Made by a program: the position numbers and the translations under genes. From Amycolatopsis decaplanina DSM 44594 (lineage in GTDB: Bacteria > Actinomycetota > Actinomycetes > Mycobacteriales > Pseudonocardiaceae): a stretch of 64,000 bases of DNA. This document shows, in pieces, positions 17,901-26,921 of this stretch (positions are counted from its first letter, which is position 1; each line of letters begins with the position of its first letter). The DNA lies in NCBI RefSeq assembly GCF_000342005.1, contig NZ_AOHO01000047.1, forward strand, positions 179,155 to 243,154, read 5' to 3'. The notes beneath the pieces were generated by a model. The model saw only the letters and a list, made by a program, of their open reading frames with translations. It did no database searches and was not told the origin of the DNA.

Positions 17901-18356
17901 GCGCCGGACGCGCCGGTCGGGACGAGCGTGCCGGAGCTGCCGCGGGCGGGCGTCCGCACCGCCGCGCCGGGCGCGGCGACCCGCGCCCGGGCACGGCCGT
18001 CGTCGGTGGCCGCGGACCCGGCGGCGCTCGCCGCGACCGAGGCCGTGATCGCTCGTGCCTGGTGCGACGTCCTGGGTGTCGCCGAAGTCGGGCACACCGA
18101 CAACTTCTTCGACGTGGGCGGGCATTCGCTCGCCCTGGCCCGGGTGCACGCCCAGGTCACCGCCCGGCTCGCCCGCCGGATCCCGATGGTCGACCTGTTC
18201 AGCCACCCCACCGTCCGCGCCCTCGCCGCACACCTGCACTCCGGCGGCGCCGCCGGCCCGGAGCTGGCCCGCGCCGCCGAGCGCGTCGCCGCCCGCCGCG
18301 GCCGCATCCAGACCAGAAGACCCCGTCGCACCGCCGGCCCGGCCGGCCCCGGATAG
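14898..18356 (+). CDS. NRPS: A-T-C-T
   Basis: 1152 aa. Domains: adenylation (~20-510; YTSGSTGRPKG, A5 VYGPTETT, A10 TGKID), carrier 1 (FLASGGNSIAA, Ser ~540), condensation (~598-1030; LSPQQRRLWF, catalytic LHHAVFDGW), carrier 2 (FFDVGGHSLAL, Ser ~1077). The estimated specificity code is D-A-M-F-A-G-V-V-V-K: it has the amino-acid Asp and a hydrophobic lining, with no secure substrate. The C domain follows its own carrier and is followed by a second carrier without an A domain. That second carrier must be loaded by another A domain or receive the chain. The C-terminal ~30 residues are Arg-rich, possibly a docking tail. It overlaps the previous gene by 4 bp and lies 10 bp before the PKS. Confidence 0.9.
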   Translation: MTDTLPVTGGHGPPLSYPDTTLTGLILAQAARTPDAVAVRQGDARLSYRELVASATGVARLLRARGAGPGTRVGVCADRRPELISTVVGVLLSGAAYVPLEPGGPKARLAEIAADAGISLVVGDCARAEFGATEGIEALDVPPPADGPAECPARPDDLVHLLYTSGSTGRPKGVLTSHRNVVAFVTGFAAALGIRPGTRTLGISSLAFDAFTMDVFVPLAHGGAVQLAGAADRADPERLRRFLVEHEVEWGFVTPTLLSMVDPAAVPGWRVVACGGEPVPADLAARWLPGRRFFHVYGPTETTVVVVTDEVTGIPADPLPLGRPTPNHRAYVVDAELRPVAPGEIGELLIGGPGLADGYLGSPELTAAKFVDDPLTPGERLYRTGDLARELPDGRLEFAGRADRQVKVRGQRIELGEVEAALTTHPDVDAAAVAAVPGPSGTRLVAFLAPASAPSDVDALGRDRLTAAMRPAAVRVLDRLPVNPVTGKIDRPALRDLAEAALAGQREDLGSLGTPAERAVAAIWRRVLGAGAGTDFLASGGNSIAAMRLVAALRAELAADVATEDVFAGGTLDGLTRRVAAASPLTGPGLTTGHAPALSPQQRRLWFLDQLAPDAAPYNIAMAFRLTGALDVDALRHALRAVTERHDVLRWRIRAVDGAPLADRLPPADVPLPVAPVTEDGLRARLAADAATPVHLDREAPWRVRLYRLGETEYVLGFTLHHAVFDGWSQDLLCADLSAAYRGEPLPPPVASYADYAVWRARRDERREAVDVAWWTGHLAGAPATVDLPRDRPRPAVQTYRGASLRQSFPDGAAESVRALAARTGTTRAGVLLAAFGQLLRRLTGATDHLVATVVADRQLAECQEVAGFFVDIVPVRLRADDAADFAAHVRDGGAELLAATAHPAAPVERLVEALGVPRDPAHAPLVQVMFNVLNFTEPRLELPGARSAWLPVDKPGSPFDLTVYVHDDGVELLYNPDLFDHARMAGLAEDYVALLGALAAAPDAPVGTSVPELPRAGVRTAAPGAATRARARPSSVAADPAALAATEAVIARAWCDVLGVAEVGHTDNFFDVGGHSLALARVHAQVTARLARRIPMVDLFSHPTVRALAAHLHSGGAAGPELARAAERVAARRGRIQTRRPRRTAGPAGPG

Positions 18357-18366
18357 GAGCACCACC

Positions 18367-21300
18367 GTGACCCACCTCCCCGAAACCGGCACCGGCGATC
18401 CCGGAGCCGAACCGATCGCGATCGTCGGACTGGACGTGCGCGTACCCGGCGCGCGTGACGCGCGGCAGTTCTGGCGCAACCTCGTCGACGGCGTCGAGTC
18501 GATCGTGCCCGCCACCCGCGAGGAGATGATCGCCCGCGGCGCCGCACCGTCCACTGTGGACGACCCGAGCTGGGTGAACGCCACCGCCGTGGTCGACGGC
18601 TTCGACGAGTTCGACGCGGAGCTGTTCGGCATGACCAGCCGTGAAGCCGAGATCACCGACCCGCAGCATCGGCTGTTCCTCCAGTCGTGCCACGCCGCGC
18701 TGACCGACGCGGGCTACGACCCGTCCCGTTTCGACGGCGCGATCGGCGTCTACGGCGGGTCCGGAGGCACCGGTTACCTGATGGAGAACCTGCTCCACAA
18801 CGAGCGGATCCTCGCCTCGCAGCACGGCGGTATCGGCATCTCGACCGGCAACCAGCCGAGCTACCTGACGACCTCGGTGTCGTACAAGCTCGACCTGCGC
18901 GGCCCGAGCCTCGCGGTGTTCACCGCCTGCTCGACGTCCCTGGTCGCGGTGCACCTGGCCTGCGAGGCACTGCGCAACGGCGAGTGCGACATGGCGCTGG
19001 CCGGTGGGGTGAATCTGGAGATGCCGCACGGCATCGGCTACATGGGCGTCGACGGCTTCACCTCGCCGGACGGTCACGTGCGCGCGTTCGACGCCGGCGC
19101 CAACGGCACGGTCTGGAGCAGCGGCGCCGGGGTCGTGCTGGTGAAGCGGCTGTCGCAGGCGATCGAGGACGGTGACCACATCCGGGGCGTCGTGCTGGGC
19201 AACGCGATCAACAACGACGGCGCCACCAAGGTCGGCTTCTCCGCGCCCAGCGTGTCCGGGCAGACGGAGGCGGTCGCGCAGGCCGTCGGCATGGCCGGTG
19301 TCGATCCGCGCACCATCGGCTACGTCGAGGCGCACGGCACCGGCACCGCGCTGGGCGACCCGATGGAGATCACCGCACTGTCCACTGTGTACGGGAACGG
19401 GGTCGTGGACACCGGCTGGTGCGCGATCGGCTCGGTGAAGAGCAACATCGGCCACCTGTCGCAGGCGGCGGGCGTGGTCTCCTTGATCAAGGCCGTGCTC
19501 GTCATGGAGCACGGCCTGATCCCGCCGACCATCAACTACCACGAACCCAACCCGGGGATCGACTTCCCGGCGAGCCCGTTCTACCCGGCGCGCGAGGTGA
19601 CGAAGTGGGAGGCGGGCCCGGTGCCGCGGCGGGCGGGCGTCAGCTCGTTCGGTGTCGGCGGCACCAACGCGCACGTCGTGCTGGAGGAGGCGCCGAGCCC
19701 GCAGCGGTCCCGGACGCCGCACCCGGCGCACCTGCTGCGGGTATCGGCCAACACCGCGGAAGCGCTCTCGGCCGCGGTCGATCGGCTGGCCGAGCGGCTG
19801 GCCGGGGACGTCGACCTCGATCTCGCCGACGTGGCCCACACCCTCGCCGCCGGGCGCACCGAGTACCCGCACCGCGCGGTCGTCGTCGCCCGTGACCCGG
19901 AGGACGCGGTCGACGGGCTGCGGGACCCCCGGCGCCTCGTGTCCGCACAGGCCGGGGAGACGAACGTGGCGTTCCTCTTCCCCGGGCAGGGTTCCCAGTA
20001 CGCCGGGATGGGCGCCGAGCTGTACCAGGCCGAGCCGGTGTTCGCCGCGGCCGTCGACGAATGCCTGCGGCTGCTCGAACCCGAGCTGCCGGAGCTGCGC
20101 GACCTGATCTTCCGGCCCGGTGGCGAGCAGGCGCTGCGGGAAACCCGCGTGACCCAGCCCGCGCTGTTCGTCGTCGAGTACGCGCTGGCGAAGCTGTGGC
20201 AGAGCTGGGGCGTGCGGCCCGCGGCGATGATCGGTCACTCGGTCGGCGAGTACGTCGCCGCCACCGTCGCCGGGGTCTTCACCCTGCCGGACGCGCTGAA
20301 CCTGGTCGCCACGCGCGGCCGCCTGATGCAGTCGATGCCCGCCGGAGCGATGCTGGCCGTCCAGCTCGACGAGGAGAGCGTCGCCACGCGGCTGCCGGGC
20401 ACCCTCGCGGTCGCCGGGGTGAACGGGCCCGGCACGTGCGTCGTGGCCGGGCCGTCGGACGCGGTCGCGGATTTCGCGGCGACACTCAAGGCCAGTGGCG
20501 TGCAGTGCCGCGAGCTGGTGACCTCGCACGCGTTCCACTCGCCGATGATGGACCCGGTCCTCGCCGAGTTCACCGAGGCCGTCGCCGCCGTCGCCCGCAC
20601 CGCGCCCGCGCTGCCGTTCCTGTCGAACGTCACCGGTGACTGGATCACCGACGTCCAGGCCACCGACCCCGCCTACTGGGCCTCCCACCTGCGTCAGGCC
20701 GTCCGGTTCGGCGACTGTGTGAAGACTCTGTTCGAGCGTGGCGGCCGCTGGGCGCTCGTCGAATGCGGCCCGGGTCATCAGCTGGCAGGGCTGGCCCGCG
20801 GCCAGGTCCCGAAGGGCATGCCCGCGCCGCAGCCGAGCCTGCCGGGCCGTACCGAGCGCATCGGTGACGTCGAAACGCTTTACGGCGCGGCCGGTCTGTT
20901 GTGGACGAACGGGGTTTCCCTGGACCCGCGGACGTTCGGCGCGCCCGGCCACCGGGTCCCGCTGCCCGGCTACCCGTACGCGCGCAAGCGGTACTGGGTC
21001 GATCCGGACCCGGTCACGGCCACCCAGCCCGCGCGGCCGAGCGGTCCGCTGCCCCTGTCCGAGTGGTTCGCGGTCCCGGCGTGGCGGCAGGCGGAACCGG
21101 ACCTGAGACGCGAGCCCTTCGCGACCGCGCTCGTCTTGGCCGCCGACGACGTCTTGCCCGGACTGCTGCGCGACGCGGGTGTGACGGTCACCGAGGTGCG
21201 ACCCGGCGACGGGTTCGCCGCGACGGAGACCGGATTCACCGTCCGGCCCGGGGTGCGTGAGGACTACGACGCGCTCGTGGCCGCGCTGCCCGCCCGGCCC

Positions 21301-23703
21301 GAGCGGGTCGTGCACGCCTGGACGCTGGCCGGGGACGAGCGCGGTATGGCCGCCCAGGACCATGGATTCTTCAGCCTGCTCAACCTCATCCAGGCCTGGG
21401 GTGAGCCGGTGCGGATCGACGTGGTGAGCACCGGCACCGCCGACGTCACCGGCACCGACCTGACCCGCCCCGAGCACGCGACCCTCGCCGGCATCGCCCG
21501 GGTGGTGCCGCTGGAGGTCCCGGGCACGGTGGTGCGCCGGATCGACGTTGTCGACGCTGACGCGGCCCGCCCGCAGGACGTCGTCGCCGAGCTGTTCCGC
21601 CCGGCCGACGCGGCGGCCGAGGTCGCGCTGCGGGCCGGCCGTCGCTGGGTGCTGGACTACACCCAGCTCGAACTGCCCGCGAGCGCCGAGCCGGTGCTGC
21701 GAGACGGCGGCCGGTACTTGATCACGGGCGGGACCGGCGGCATCGGCATCACGCTCGCCGAGGACCTCGCCCGCCGGGTGCGGGTGAAGCTCGTGCTGCT
21801 CGCCCGCACCGGGCTGCCGCCGCGGGCGGAGTGGGACGCGCACCTCGCCGCGCACGGCGGCACCGATCGCGCCGGGCGCACGATGCTCGCCGTACGGAGG
21901 ATGGAGGCCGCGGGCGCGGTGGTGCACGTCGCCGCCGCCGACGTCACCGACGCGGCGCGCCTGCGCGAGGTGCGTGAACTGGCCGAGCGTGAGTTCGGCG
22001 GCCTCGACGGGATCGTGCACGCCGCCGGGTTGCCCGGTGGCGGCGTCGCCGAGGTGAAGGAGCGGGCCGCGGCCGAGGCCGTGCTGGCCCCGAAGATCGC
22101 CGGGACGCTGGCTCTGGCCGAGGCGTTCGCCGACCTGCCGATGGACTTCGTCGCGCTGTGCTCGTCGATCACCGCGGTGGCCGGTGGCATCGGGCAGGTC
22201 GACTACTGCGCCGCCAACAACTTCCTCGACGCTTACGCGCGGGGCGACCACGGCTGGCGGGCACGGCTGGTCTCGCATGCCTGGGGTGGCTGGGACGAGG
22301 TCGGCATGGCCGCGGAGGTGGCCGCGCCGGCCACGATCCGCACCGCCCGGTCGCGGGCACTCGGCCCGGTCGAGCACCCCGTGCTCACCGTGCGCACCGA
22401 GGACGGCGCGCACGGGCTCGTCTCGGCGGCCACGCACTGGCTGCTCGACGAGCACCGGATCGCCGGGGTGCCGGTGGTACCGGGCACGGGACACCTGGAG
22501 ACCGTCCGCGCGGCGGTGGCCGCGGCGCTCCCGAAGCCCGGTGACGGGCACGTCGTCGAGCTACGGGACGTCGCGTTCCTGGAGCCGTTCGGCGTCCCGG
22601 ACGGCGCCACCGCGGAGTACCGCGTGGAGTTCGACGGCGACGACTTCACCGTGACCAGCCACGTCGCCGGCGCGAGCCGGACCCACGTGCGCGGATCCGC
22701 CGGGTGGATCGCGGCCGGGGCGACGTCCACTGTGGACATCGAGGCGGTGACCGGGCGGACCGAGCCGATCGACGACGGGCACGGCTTCGGCACCGGCCGC
22801 ACCAGCATGGTCACCTTCGGGCCGCGCTGGGCGGCGTTGCGCGAACATCGCATCGGCGCACAGGAGGAGCTGGCCACGATCACGGCTCCCGAGGCGGCGG
22901 CGGGTGACGTCGGCGCGTGGGGGCTGCACCCGGCACTGCTGGACGTCGCGACCGCGTTCGGCCGCGGCCGGGGGAGTGGCACCTACCTGCCGATGAGCTA
23001 CGGCCGGATCGTCGTGCACGACGCGCTCCCGGCGAGTTTCCGCAGCCACCTGCGCTACCGCGACTCCGGCGGCGACCAGGTGGTGGCGGCCGACCTCTCG
23101 CTGTGCGACGAGACCGGCCGCGTGCTCGTCACGATCGAGGACTTCGTGCTGCGCCAGGTCGATCAGGACGCCGTCGGCGGCGGCCTGACTTCGGCGTCCT
23201 CTATGTCCACTGTGGACACTGTGGCGACGTCGACCGGGATCCGGCCGGTGGACGGTGCCGAGGCGTTCGTCCGGGCGCTGGCCCCCGGCCTCGGCGGGCA
23301 GGTGGTGATCAGCACCCTCCCGGTGCGAGAGCTGATGGATCACCGGGTCAGCGCCGATGAGCTGGAGGAACCCGGCGAAGCGCCGGTGAAGGTGTCGGAG
23401 GACGACTACGTCGCCCCGCGCACCGACCTGGAGGCCGAAATCGCCCGCCAGTGGACCGAGCTGCTCGGCGTGGAGAAGATCGGTGTGCACGACGACTTCT
23501 TCGCTCTCGGCGGCAACTCGCTGGTCGCCATCCAGCTCATCGCCCAGGTGCGCAAGGCCACCGGCACGAGGCTGGCGATGAAGACGCTGTTCGAAGCGTC
23601 CACAGTGGCCACTCTGGTCGAGCGGATCGAGGAGCTGCGCGCCGGCAACGCCGAGGCGCCCGCCGAACCCGCCCGGACCACCATCCCGAAGCTCGAGCGC
23701 TGA
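18367..23703 (+). CDS. type I PKS module: KS-AT-KR-DH-ACP
   Basis: 1778 aa from GTG 18367 (ribosome site TAGGAG). KS ~18-445, Cys ~188 in FTACSTSLVAVH, with EAHGTGT and NIGHLSQA. AT ~530-830: FPGQGSQYAGMG, active GHSVGEY and HAFH, the pattern typical of malonyl-CoA. KR ~1110-1290: GGTGGIG, catalytic SSIT and YCAANN. Then a double-hotdog dehydratase ~1330-1580: HRIAGVPVVP fits HxxxGxxxxP and LHPALLDVA carries the Asp. ACP: FFALGGNSLVA, Ser ~1718. KR before DH is unusual; most modular PKSs place DH before KR. The module should add one malonate and reduce/dehydrate it to an enoyl unit. It may also lend its AT to the AT-less KS of the first gene (inference). Confidence 0.92.
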   Translation: MTHLPETGTGDPGAEPIAIVGLDVRVPGARDARQFWRNLVDGVESIVPATREEMIARGAAPSTVDDPSWVNATAVVDGFDEFDAELFGMTSREAEITDPQHRLFLQSCHAALTDAGYDPSRFDGAIGVYGGSGGTGYLMENLLHNERILASQHGGIGISTGNQPSYLTTSVSYKLDLRGPSLAVFTACSTSLVAVHLACEALRNGECDMALAGGVNLEMPHGIGYMGVDGFTSPDGHVRAFDAGANGTVWSSGAGVVLVKRLSQAIEDGDHIRGVVLGNAINNDGATKVGFSAPSVSGQTEAVAQAVGMAGVDPRTIGYVEAHGTGTALGDPMEITALSTVYGNGVVDTGWCAIGSVKSNIGHLSQAAGVVSLIKAVLVMEHGLIPPTINYHEPNPGIDFPASPFYPAREVTKWEAGPVPRRAGVSSFGVGGTNAHVVLEEAPSPQRSRTPHPAHLLRVSANTAEALSAAVDRLAERLAGDVDLDLADVAHTLAAGRTEYPHRAVVVARDPEDAVDGLRDPRRLVSAQAGETNVAFLFPGQGSQYAGMGAELYQAEPVFAAAVDECLRLLEPELPELRDLIFRPGGEQALRETRVTQPALFVVEYALAKLWQSWGVRPAAMIGHSVGEYVAATVAGVFTLPDALNLVATRGRLMQSMPAGAMLAVQLDEESVATRLPGTLAVAGVNGPGTCVVAGPSDAVADFAATLKASGVQCRELVTSHAFHSPMMDPVLAEFTEAVAAVARTAPALPFLSNVTGDWITDVQATDPAYWASHLRQAVRFGDCVKTLFERGGRWALVECGPGHQLAGLARGQVPKGMPAPQPSLPGRTERIGDVETLYGAAGLLWTNGVSLDPRTFGAPGHRVPLPGYPYARKRYWVDPDPVTATQPARPSGPLPLSEWFAVPAWRQAEPDLRREPFATALVLAADDVLPGLLRDAGVTVTEVRPGDGFAATETGFTVRPGVREDYDALVAALPARPERVVHAWTLAGDERGMAAQDHGFFSLLNLIQAWGEPVRIDVVSTGTADVTGTDLTRPEHATLAGIARVVPLEVPGTVVRRIDVVDADAARPQDVVAELFRPADAAAEVALRAGRRWVLDYTQLELPASAEPVLRDGGRYLITGGTGGIGITLAEDLARRVRVKLVLLARTGLPPRAEWDAHLAAHGGTDRAGRTMLAVRRMEAAGAVVHVAAADVTDAARLREVRELAEREFGGLDGIVHAAGLPGGGVAEVKERAAAEAVLAPKIAGTLALAEAFADLPMDFVALCSSITAVAGGIGQVDYCAANNFLDAYARGDHGWRARLVSHAWGGWDEVGMAAEVAAPATIRTARSRALGPVEHPVLTVRTEDGAHGLVSAATHWLLDEHRIAGVPVVPGTGHLETVRAAVAAALPKPGDGHVVELRDVAFLEPFGVPDGATAEYRVEFDGDDFTVTSHVAGASRTHVRGSAGWIAAGATSTVDIEAVTGRTEPIDDGHGFGTGRTSMVTFGPRWAALREHRIGAQEELATITAPEAAAGDVGAWGLHPALLDVATAFGRGRGSGTYLPMSYGRIVVHDALPASFRSHLRYRDSGGDQVVAADLSLCDETGRVLVTIEDFVLRQVDQDAVGGGLTSASSMSTVDTVATSTGIRPVDGAEAFVRALAPGLGGQVVISTLPVRELMDHRVSADELEEPGEAPVKVSEDDYVAPRTDLEAEIARQWTELLGVEKIGVHDDFFALGGNSLVAIQLIAQVRKATGTRLAMKTLFEASTVATLVERIEELRAGNAEAPAEPARTTIPKLER

Positions 23704-23741
23704 GCCGAGATGTGCCCGGAAAGTGCCCGTACCCCAGCGAA

Positions 23742-23845
23742 CACGCGTGCTTGGGGGCCGAACACGCGTGAGGCCGGATTCCGCACCGTGTTCCGGCTCG
23801 GCGCACGCGTGATCCGGCTGGACGCACGCGTGATCCGGCTGGGCG
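23742..23845. repeat. five-unit ~21-bp tandem repeat with CACGCGTG palindromes
   Basis: Units begin at 23742, 23763, 23784, 23804 and 23825, a period of 20-21 bp. Four begin with the perfect 8-bp palindrome CACGCGTG; the one at 23784 is degenerate (CACCGTGT). The last two units share CACGCGTGATCCGGCTGG. The array fills the 182-bp gap between the PKS gene and the C-A-T NRPS gene. Spacing of two helical turns puts every palindrome on one face of the DNA, which suits cooperative binding of a regulator. It could alternatively be a dispersed intergenic repeat. Confidence 0.7.
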
Positions 23846-23885
23846 CTCACCTGGATAGACCAACAGACACTGAGAACAGGAAATC

Positions 23886-26800
23886 ATGAGCGACACGAAG
23901 GAATGGACGTTCCCAGCCTCGTTCGGGCAGGAGCGGATCTGGCTGTCCGGCCAGCTCGACCCGGCGTCCCCGGTGTACAACCTGCACTGCCAGGCCCGGC
24001 TGGACCGCCCGCTGACCGCGGCGCAATGGCGCACCGCGCTCGGCGTCATCGTCGGGCGGCACGAGGCGCTGCGCACGTCGTTCCGCATGGACGGCGGCGC
24101 GCTCGTGCAAGTGGTGCACGCCGAGGTGCCGATCGAGCCCGAGGTGCACGACCTGCGGGACCTGCCCGCCGACGCCCGTGGTGACCGGCTCGCCGAACTC
24201 GTCGGCGCCGTCTCACGCGGGGCCATCCCGCTCGACTCGCCGCCGCCGTGGCGGGCCCAGGTGTGCCGCATGGCCGACGACGAGTGGGTGCTCACGTTCG
24301 TCGTGCACCACACCGTGTTCGACGCCGGCTCGGTGCTGGTGCTGGGGACCGAGCTGGGCGAGGCGTGCGACGCCGTGTTCGAGGGCCGCGAGCCGAAGCT
24401 GCCCGAGCTGGCCATCCAGTACCCGGACTACTCGGCCTGGCAGCGCGGGCAGCTCGAAACGTCCCGTGAGCAACTGGACTACTGGCGGACGCAGCTCGCC
24501 GGGCTGCCGCCGGTGCACGGCCTGCCCACCGACCGGCCGCGGCCGGCGGAGCTGACGTTCGCCGGTGACCAGGTGGACTTCGCCCTCCCGGACGGACTGA
24601 TCGACCGGGTCGGCGAGCTGGGCCGGGAACTCTCGGCGTCGCCGTTCATGGTGCTGCTGGCCGGCTATGCGGCACTCCTGTCGCGACTGTCCCGAGTGGA
24701 CGACATCGTCGTCGGCGTCCCGGTCGCCGGCCGCGATCTGCCCGAGCTGGCCGACCTGATCGGCATGTTCGTCAACCAGATGGCCGTGCGTGTCGACTGC
24801 TCGGGCACACCCGCGTTCACCGAGCTGGTCGGCCGGGTCCGGACCACGCTGCTGGAGGCGATCGACCACAGTCAGGTGCCGTTCCAGGCGGTCGCCGAGG
24901 CGGTCGGGGCCGAGCGCGACCCCGGCGTGCAGGCGCTGTATCAGCTCGGGTTCAACTTCCTGCCCGACTCGGGACTGGAGCCGATCCGCTCGGCCACCGC
25001 GAAGGACGACATCGCGATCGACCTGACCGCCGTGGACGGCAGGCTCGTCTACCGCACCGACCTGTTCGACCGCGAGACCGCCGAAGCCGTGGCCGAGCGG
25101 TACCTGCGGCTGCTGACCGCGGCGCTGGCCGATCCGGATCGGTCGGTCGCGGACCTGCCACTGCTGTCGGACGCCGAGCGTGAGCTGGTCCTGACCGGCT
25201 GGAACTCGGCGCCCGCAGTGTCCACTTCGGGCACCGTGCCCGCCCGGTTCGAGGCCCAGGTGCGGCGGACCCCGGACGCGCCCGCCGTCGACTTCGGCGA
25301 GGTTCGCCTGACGTATGCCGAGCTGAACGCGCGAGCCAACCGCGTCGCACACCGGCTGCGCGAGCTGGGCGCCGGTCCCGGCACCGTCGTCGGCGTGTGT
25401 GTGCCGAACTCGGCGGACCTGCTGACCGGCGTGCTCGGGGTGCTGAAGAGCGGCGCGGCCTACGTCCCGCTCGACCCGGCCAACCCGGCCCCCCGGCAGG
25501 CGCTGATCCTCGCCGACGCGGGTGTCCCGTTCGTGCTGGTCACCGGAAAGTCCACACTGGACACCAAGACGCTGGCCCTTGACGACCCGGCCGAGTGGTC
25601 CGCCGCGGCCACCGAGGACCCGGAACCGGCGGCCGGGCCGGGCGACGTCGCCTATGTGATCTACACGTCGGGCTCGACCGGGCGGCCCAAGGGCGTCGAG
25701 GTCGAGCACCGGGCCGTCGACACGTACCTGGCGTGGGCGCGTGAGGCGTACCCCGGTCTGGCCGGACGGGCGTTGCTGCACACGTCGCCGTCGTTCGACC
25801 TCACCGTGACGACGCTGCTCGGCACCCTCATCGCCGGGGGCGTGGTGGCCGACGGCGGCCGTCCGACATTCGTCAAGGCGACCCCGACGCACCTCGCCAT
25901 CCTCGCCGAGGAGCTGTTCCCGACGGGTGAGCTGGTGCTCGGTGGCGAAGCGCTGACCGCCGAGGCCGTCCAGCCGTGGCGGGAGCGGCACCCCGGCACG
26001 CTCGTCGTCAACGAGTACGGCCCGACCGAGGCCACGGTCGGCTGCGTCGTGCACCGGATCGAACCCGGGGACGAGCTGCCGTCCGGACCCGTCCCGATCG
26101 GCCGCCCGGTGCCCGGCACCCGCGTGTACGTCCTCGACGAGCGGCGGCAGCCGGTGCCGCCGGGTGTCCCGGGCGAGCTGTACATCGCAGGGTCGCAGCT
26201 CGCCCGCGGCTACCTCGGGCTGCCGGAGCTGACCGCAGGGAAGTTCGTAGAGGGCCCGTCCGGCCGGATGTACGCGACCGGCGATCTCGCCCGCTGGCGC
26301 CGCGACGGCACGCTCGAGTACCTCGGCCGCATCGACGAGCAGGTGAAGCTGCGCGGTTACCGCATCGAGCCCGGAGAGGTCGAAGCGGCGCTGCGTGAGC
26401 TGCCGGAGGTACGGGACGCGGCCGTGTCGGTACGCGGCGACACGCTCGTCGGCTACGTCGTCGGCAGCACCGAGGGGGTGGCCGAGGCCCTGCGGAAGAC
26501 GTTGCCGGAATACCTGGTGCCGACCCGGTTCGTGACGCTCGGCGTGCTGCCGATGGCGGCCAGCGGCAAACTCGACCGGGCCGCGCTGCCGGATCCCGAA
26601 CCCGGCGAGGCGCCGGCGTACGTCGCACCCCGGACCGCGGCCGAAGAACTCGTCGCCGAGGTGCTCGGCGACCTGCTCGGCATCGACGACCTCGGCGCGC
26701 ACGACGACTTCTTCGCCCGTGGCGGCAACTCGCTGCTGGCGATCCGCGCGATGGCCCGGCTCCGCAAACAGATCGAAGTCGACATCCCGGTGCGAGGGCT

Positions 26801-26921
26801 GTTCACCCTCACCACCGTCGCCGGGCTCGCCGCCGAGATCGAGCGGCGGCTCGCCGAGGACCTCGACCAGCTCAGCGACGAAGAGGTCCAGCGCCAGCTG
26901 GCCGAAGGCGAGCACTCATGA
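23886..26921 (+). CDS. NRPS: C-A-T, Asn-like code
   Basis: 1011 aa. Condensation domain (~10-430) has the active motif VVHHTVFDAGS, with Ala where HHxxxDG has Gly. Adenylation domain (~450-900): YTSGSTGRPKG, A4 PSFDLTVTT, A5 NEYGPTEAT, A10 SGKLD. Carrier: FFARGGNSLLA, Ser ~949. Aligning to the GrsA pocket I read D-L-T-K-V-G-E-V-G-K, nine of ten identical to the asparagine code DLTKLGEVGK; Glu at position 322 favours Asn over Asp. The gene follows the tandem repeat and overlaps the next by 4 bp (ATGA). The oxygenase at 34904 could hydroxylate this residue (inference). Confidence 0.9.
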   Translation: MSDTKEWTFPASFGQERIWLSGQLDPASPVYNLHCQARLDRPLTAAQWRTALGVIVGRHEALRTSFRMDGGALVQVVHAEVPIEPEVHDLRDLPADARGDRLAELVGAVSRGAIPLDSPPPWRAQVCRMADDEWVLTFVVHHTVFDAGSVLVLGTELGEACDAVFEGREPKLPELAIQYPDYSAWQRGQLETSREQLDYWRTQLAGLPPVHGLPTDRPRPAELTFAGDQVDFALPDGLIDRVGELGRELSASPFMVLLAGYAALLSRLSRVDDIVVGVPVAGRDLPELADLIGMFVNQMAVRVDCSGTPAFTELVGRVRTTLLEAIDHSQVPFQAVAEAVGAERDPGVQALYQLGFNFLPDSGLEPIRSATAKDDIAIDLTAVDGRLVYRTDLFDRETAEAVAERYLRLLTAALADPDRSVADLPLLSDAERELVLTGWNSAPAVSTSGTVPARFEAQVRRTPDAPAVDFGEVRLTYAELNARANRVAHRLRELGAGPGTVVGVCVPNSADLLTGVLGVLKSGAAYVPLDPANPAPRQALILADAGVPFVLVTGKSTLDTKTLALDDPAEWSAAATEDPEPAAGPGDVAYVIYTSGSTGRPKGVEVEHRAVDTYLAWAREAYPGLAGRALLHTSPSFDLTVTTLLGTLIAGGVVADGGRPTFVKATPTHLAILAEELFPTGELVLGGEALTAEAVQPWRERHPGTLVVNEYGPTEATVGCVVHRIEPGDELPSGPVPIGRPVPGTRVYVLDERRQPVPPGVPGELYIAGSQLARGYLGLPELTAGKFVEGPSGRMYATGDLARWRRDGTLEYLGRIDEQVKLRGYRIEPGEVEAALRELPEVRDAAVSVRGDTLVGYVVGSTEGVAEALRKTLPEYLVPTRFVTLGVLPMAASGKLDRAALPDPEPGEAPAYVAPRTAAEELVAEVLGDLLGIDDLGAHDDFFARGGNSLLAIRAMARLRKQIEVDIPVRGLFTLTTVAGLAAEIERRLAEDLDQLSDEEVQRQLAEGEHS

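Noticed and set aside
23742..23845. CRISPR array
   Set aside because: Units are contiguous 21-bp repeats with no unique spacers of normal size and no cas genes nearby.
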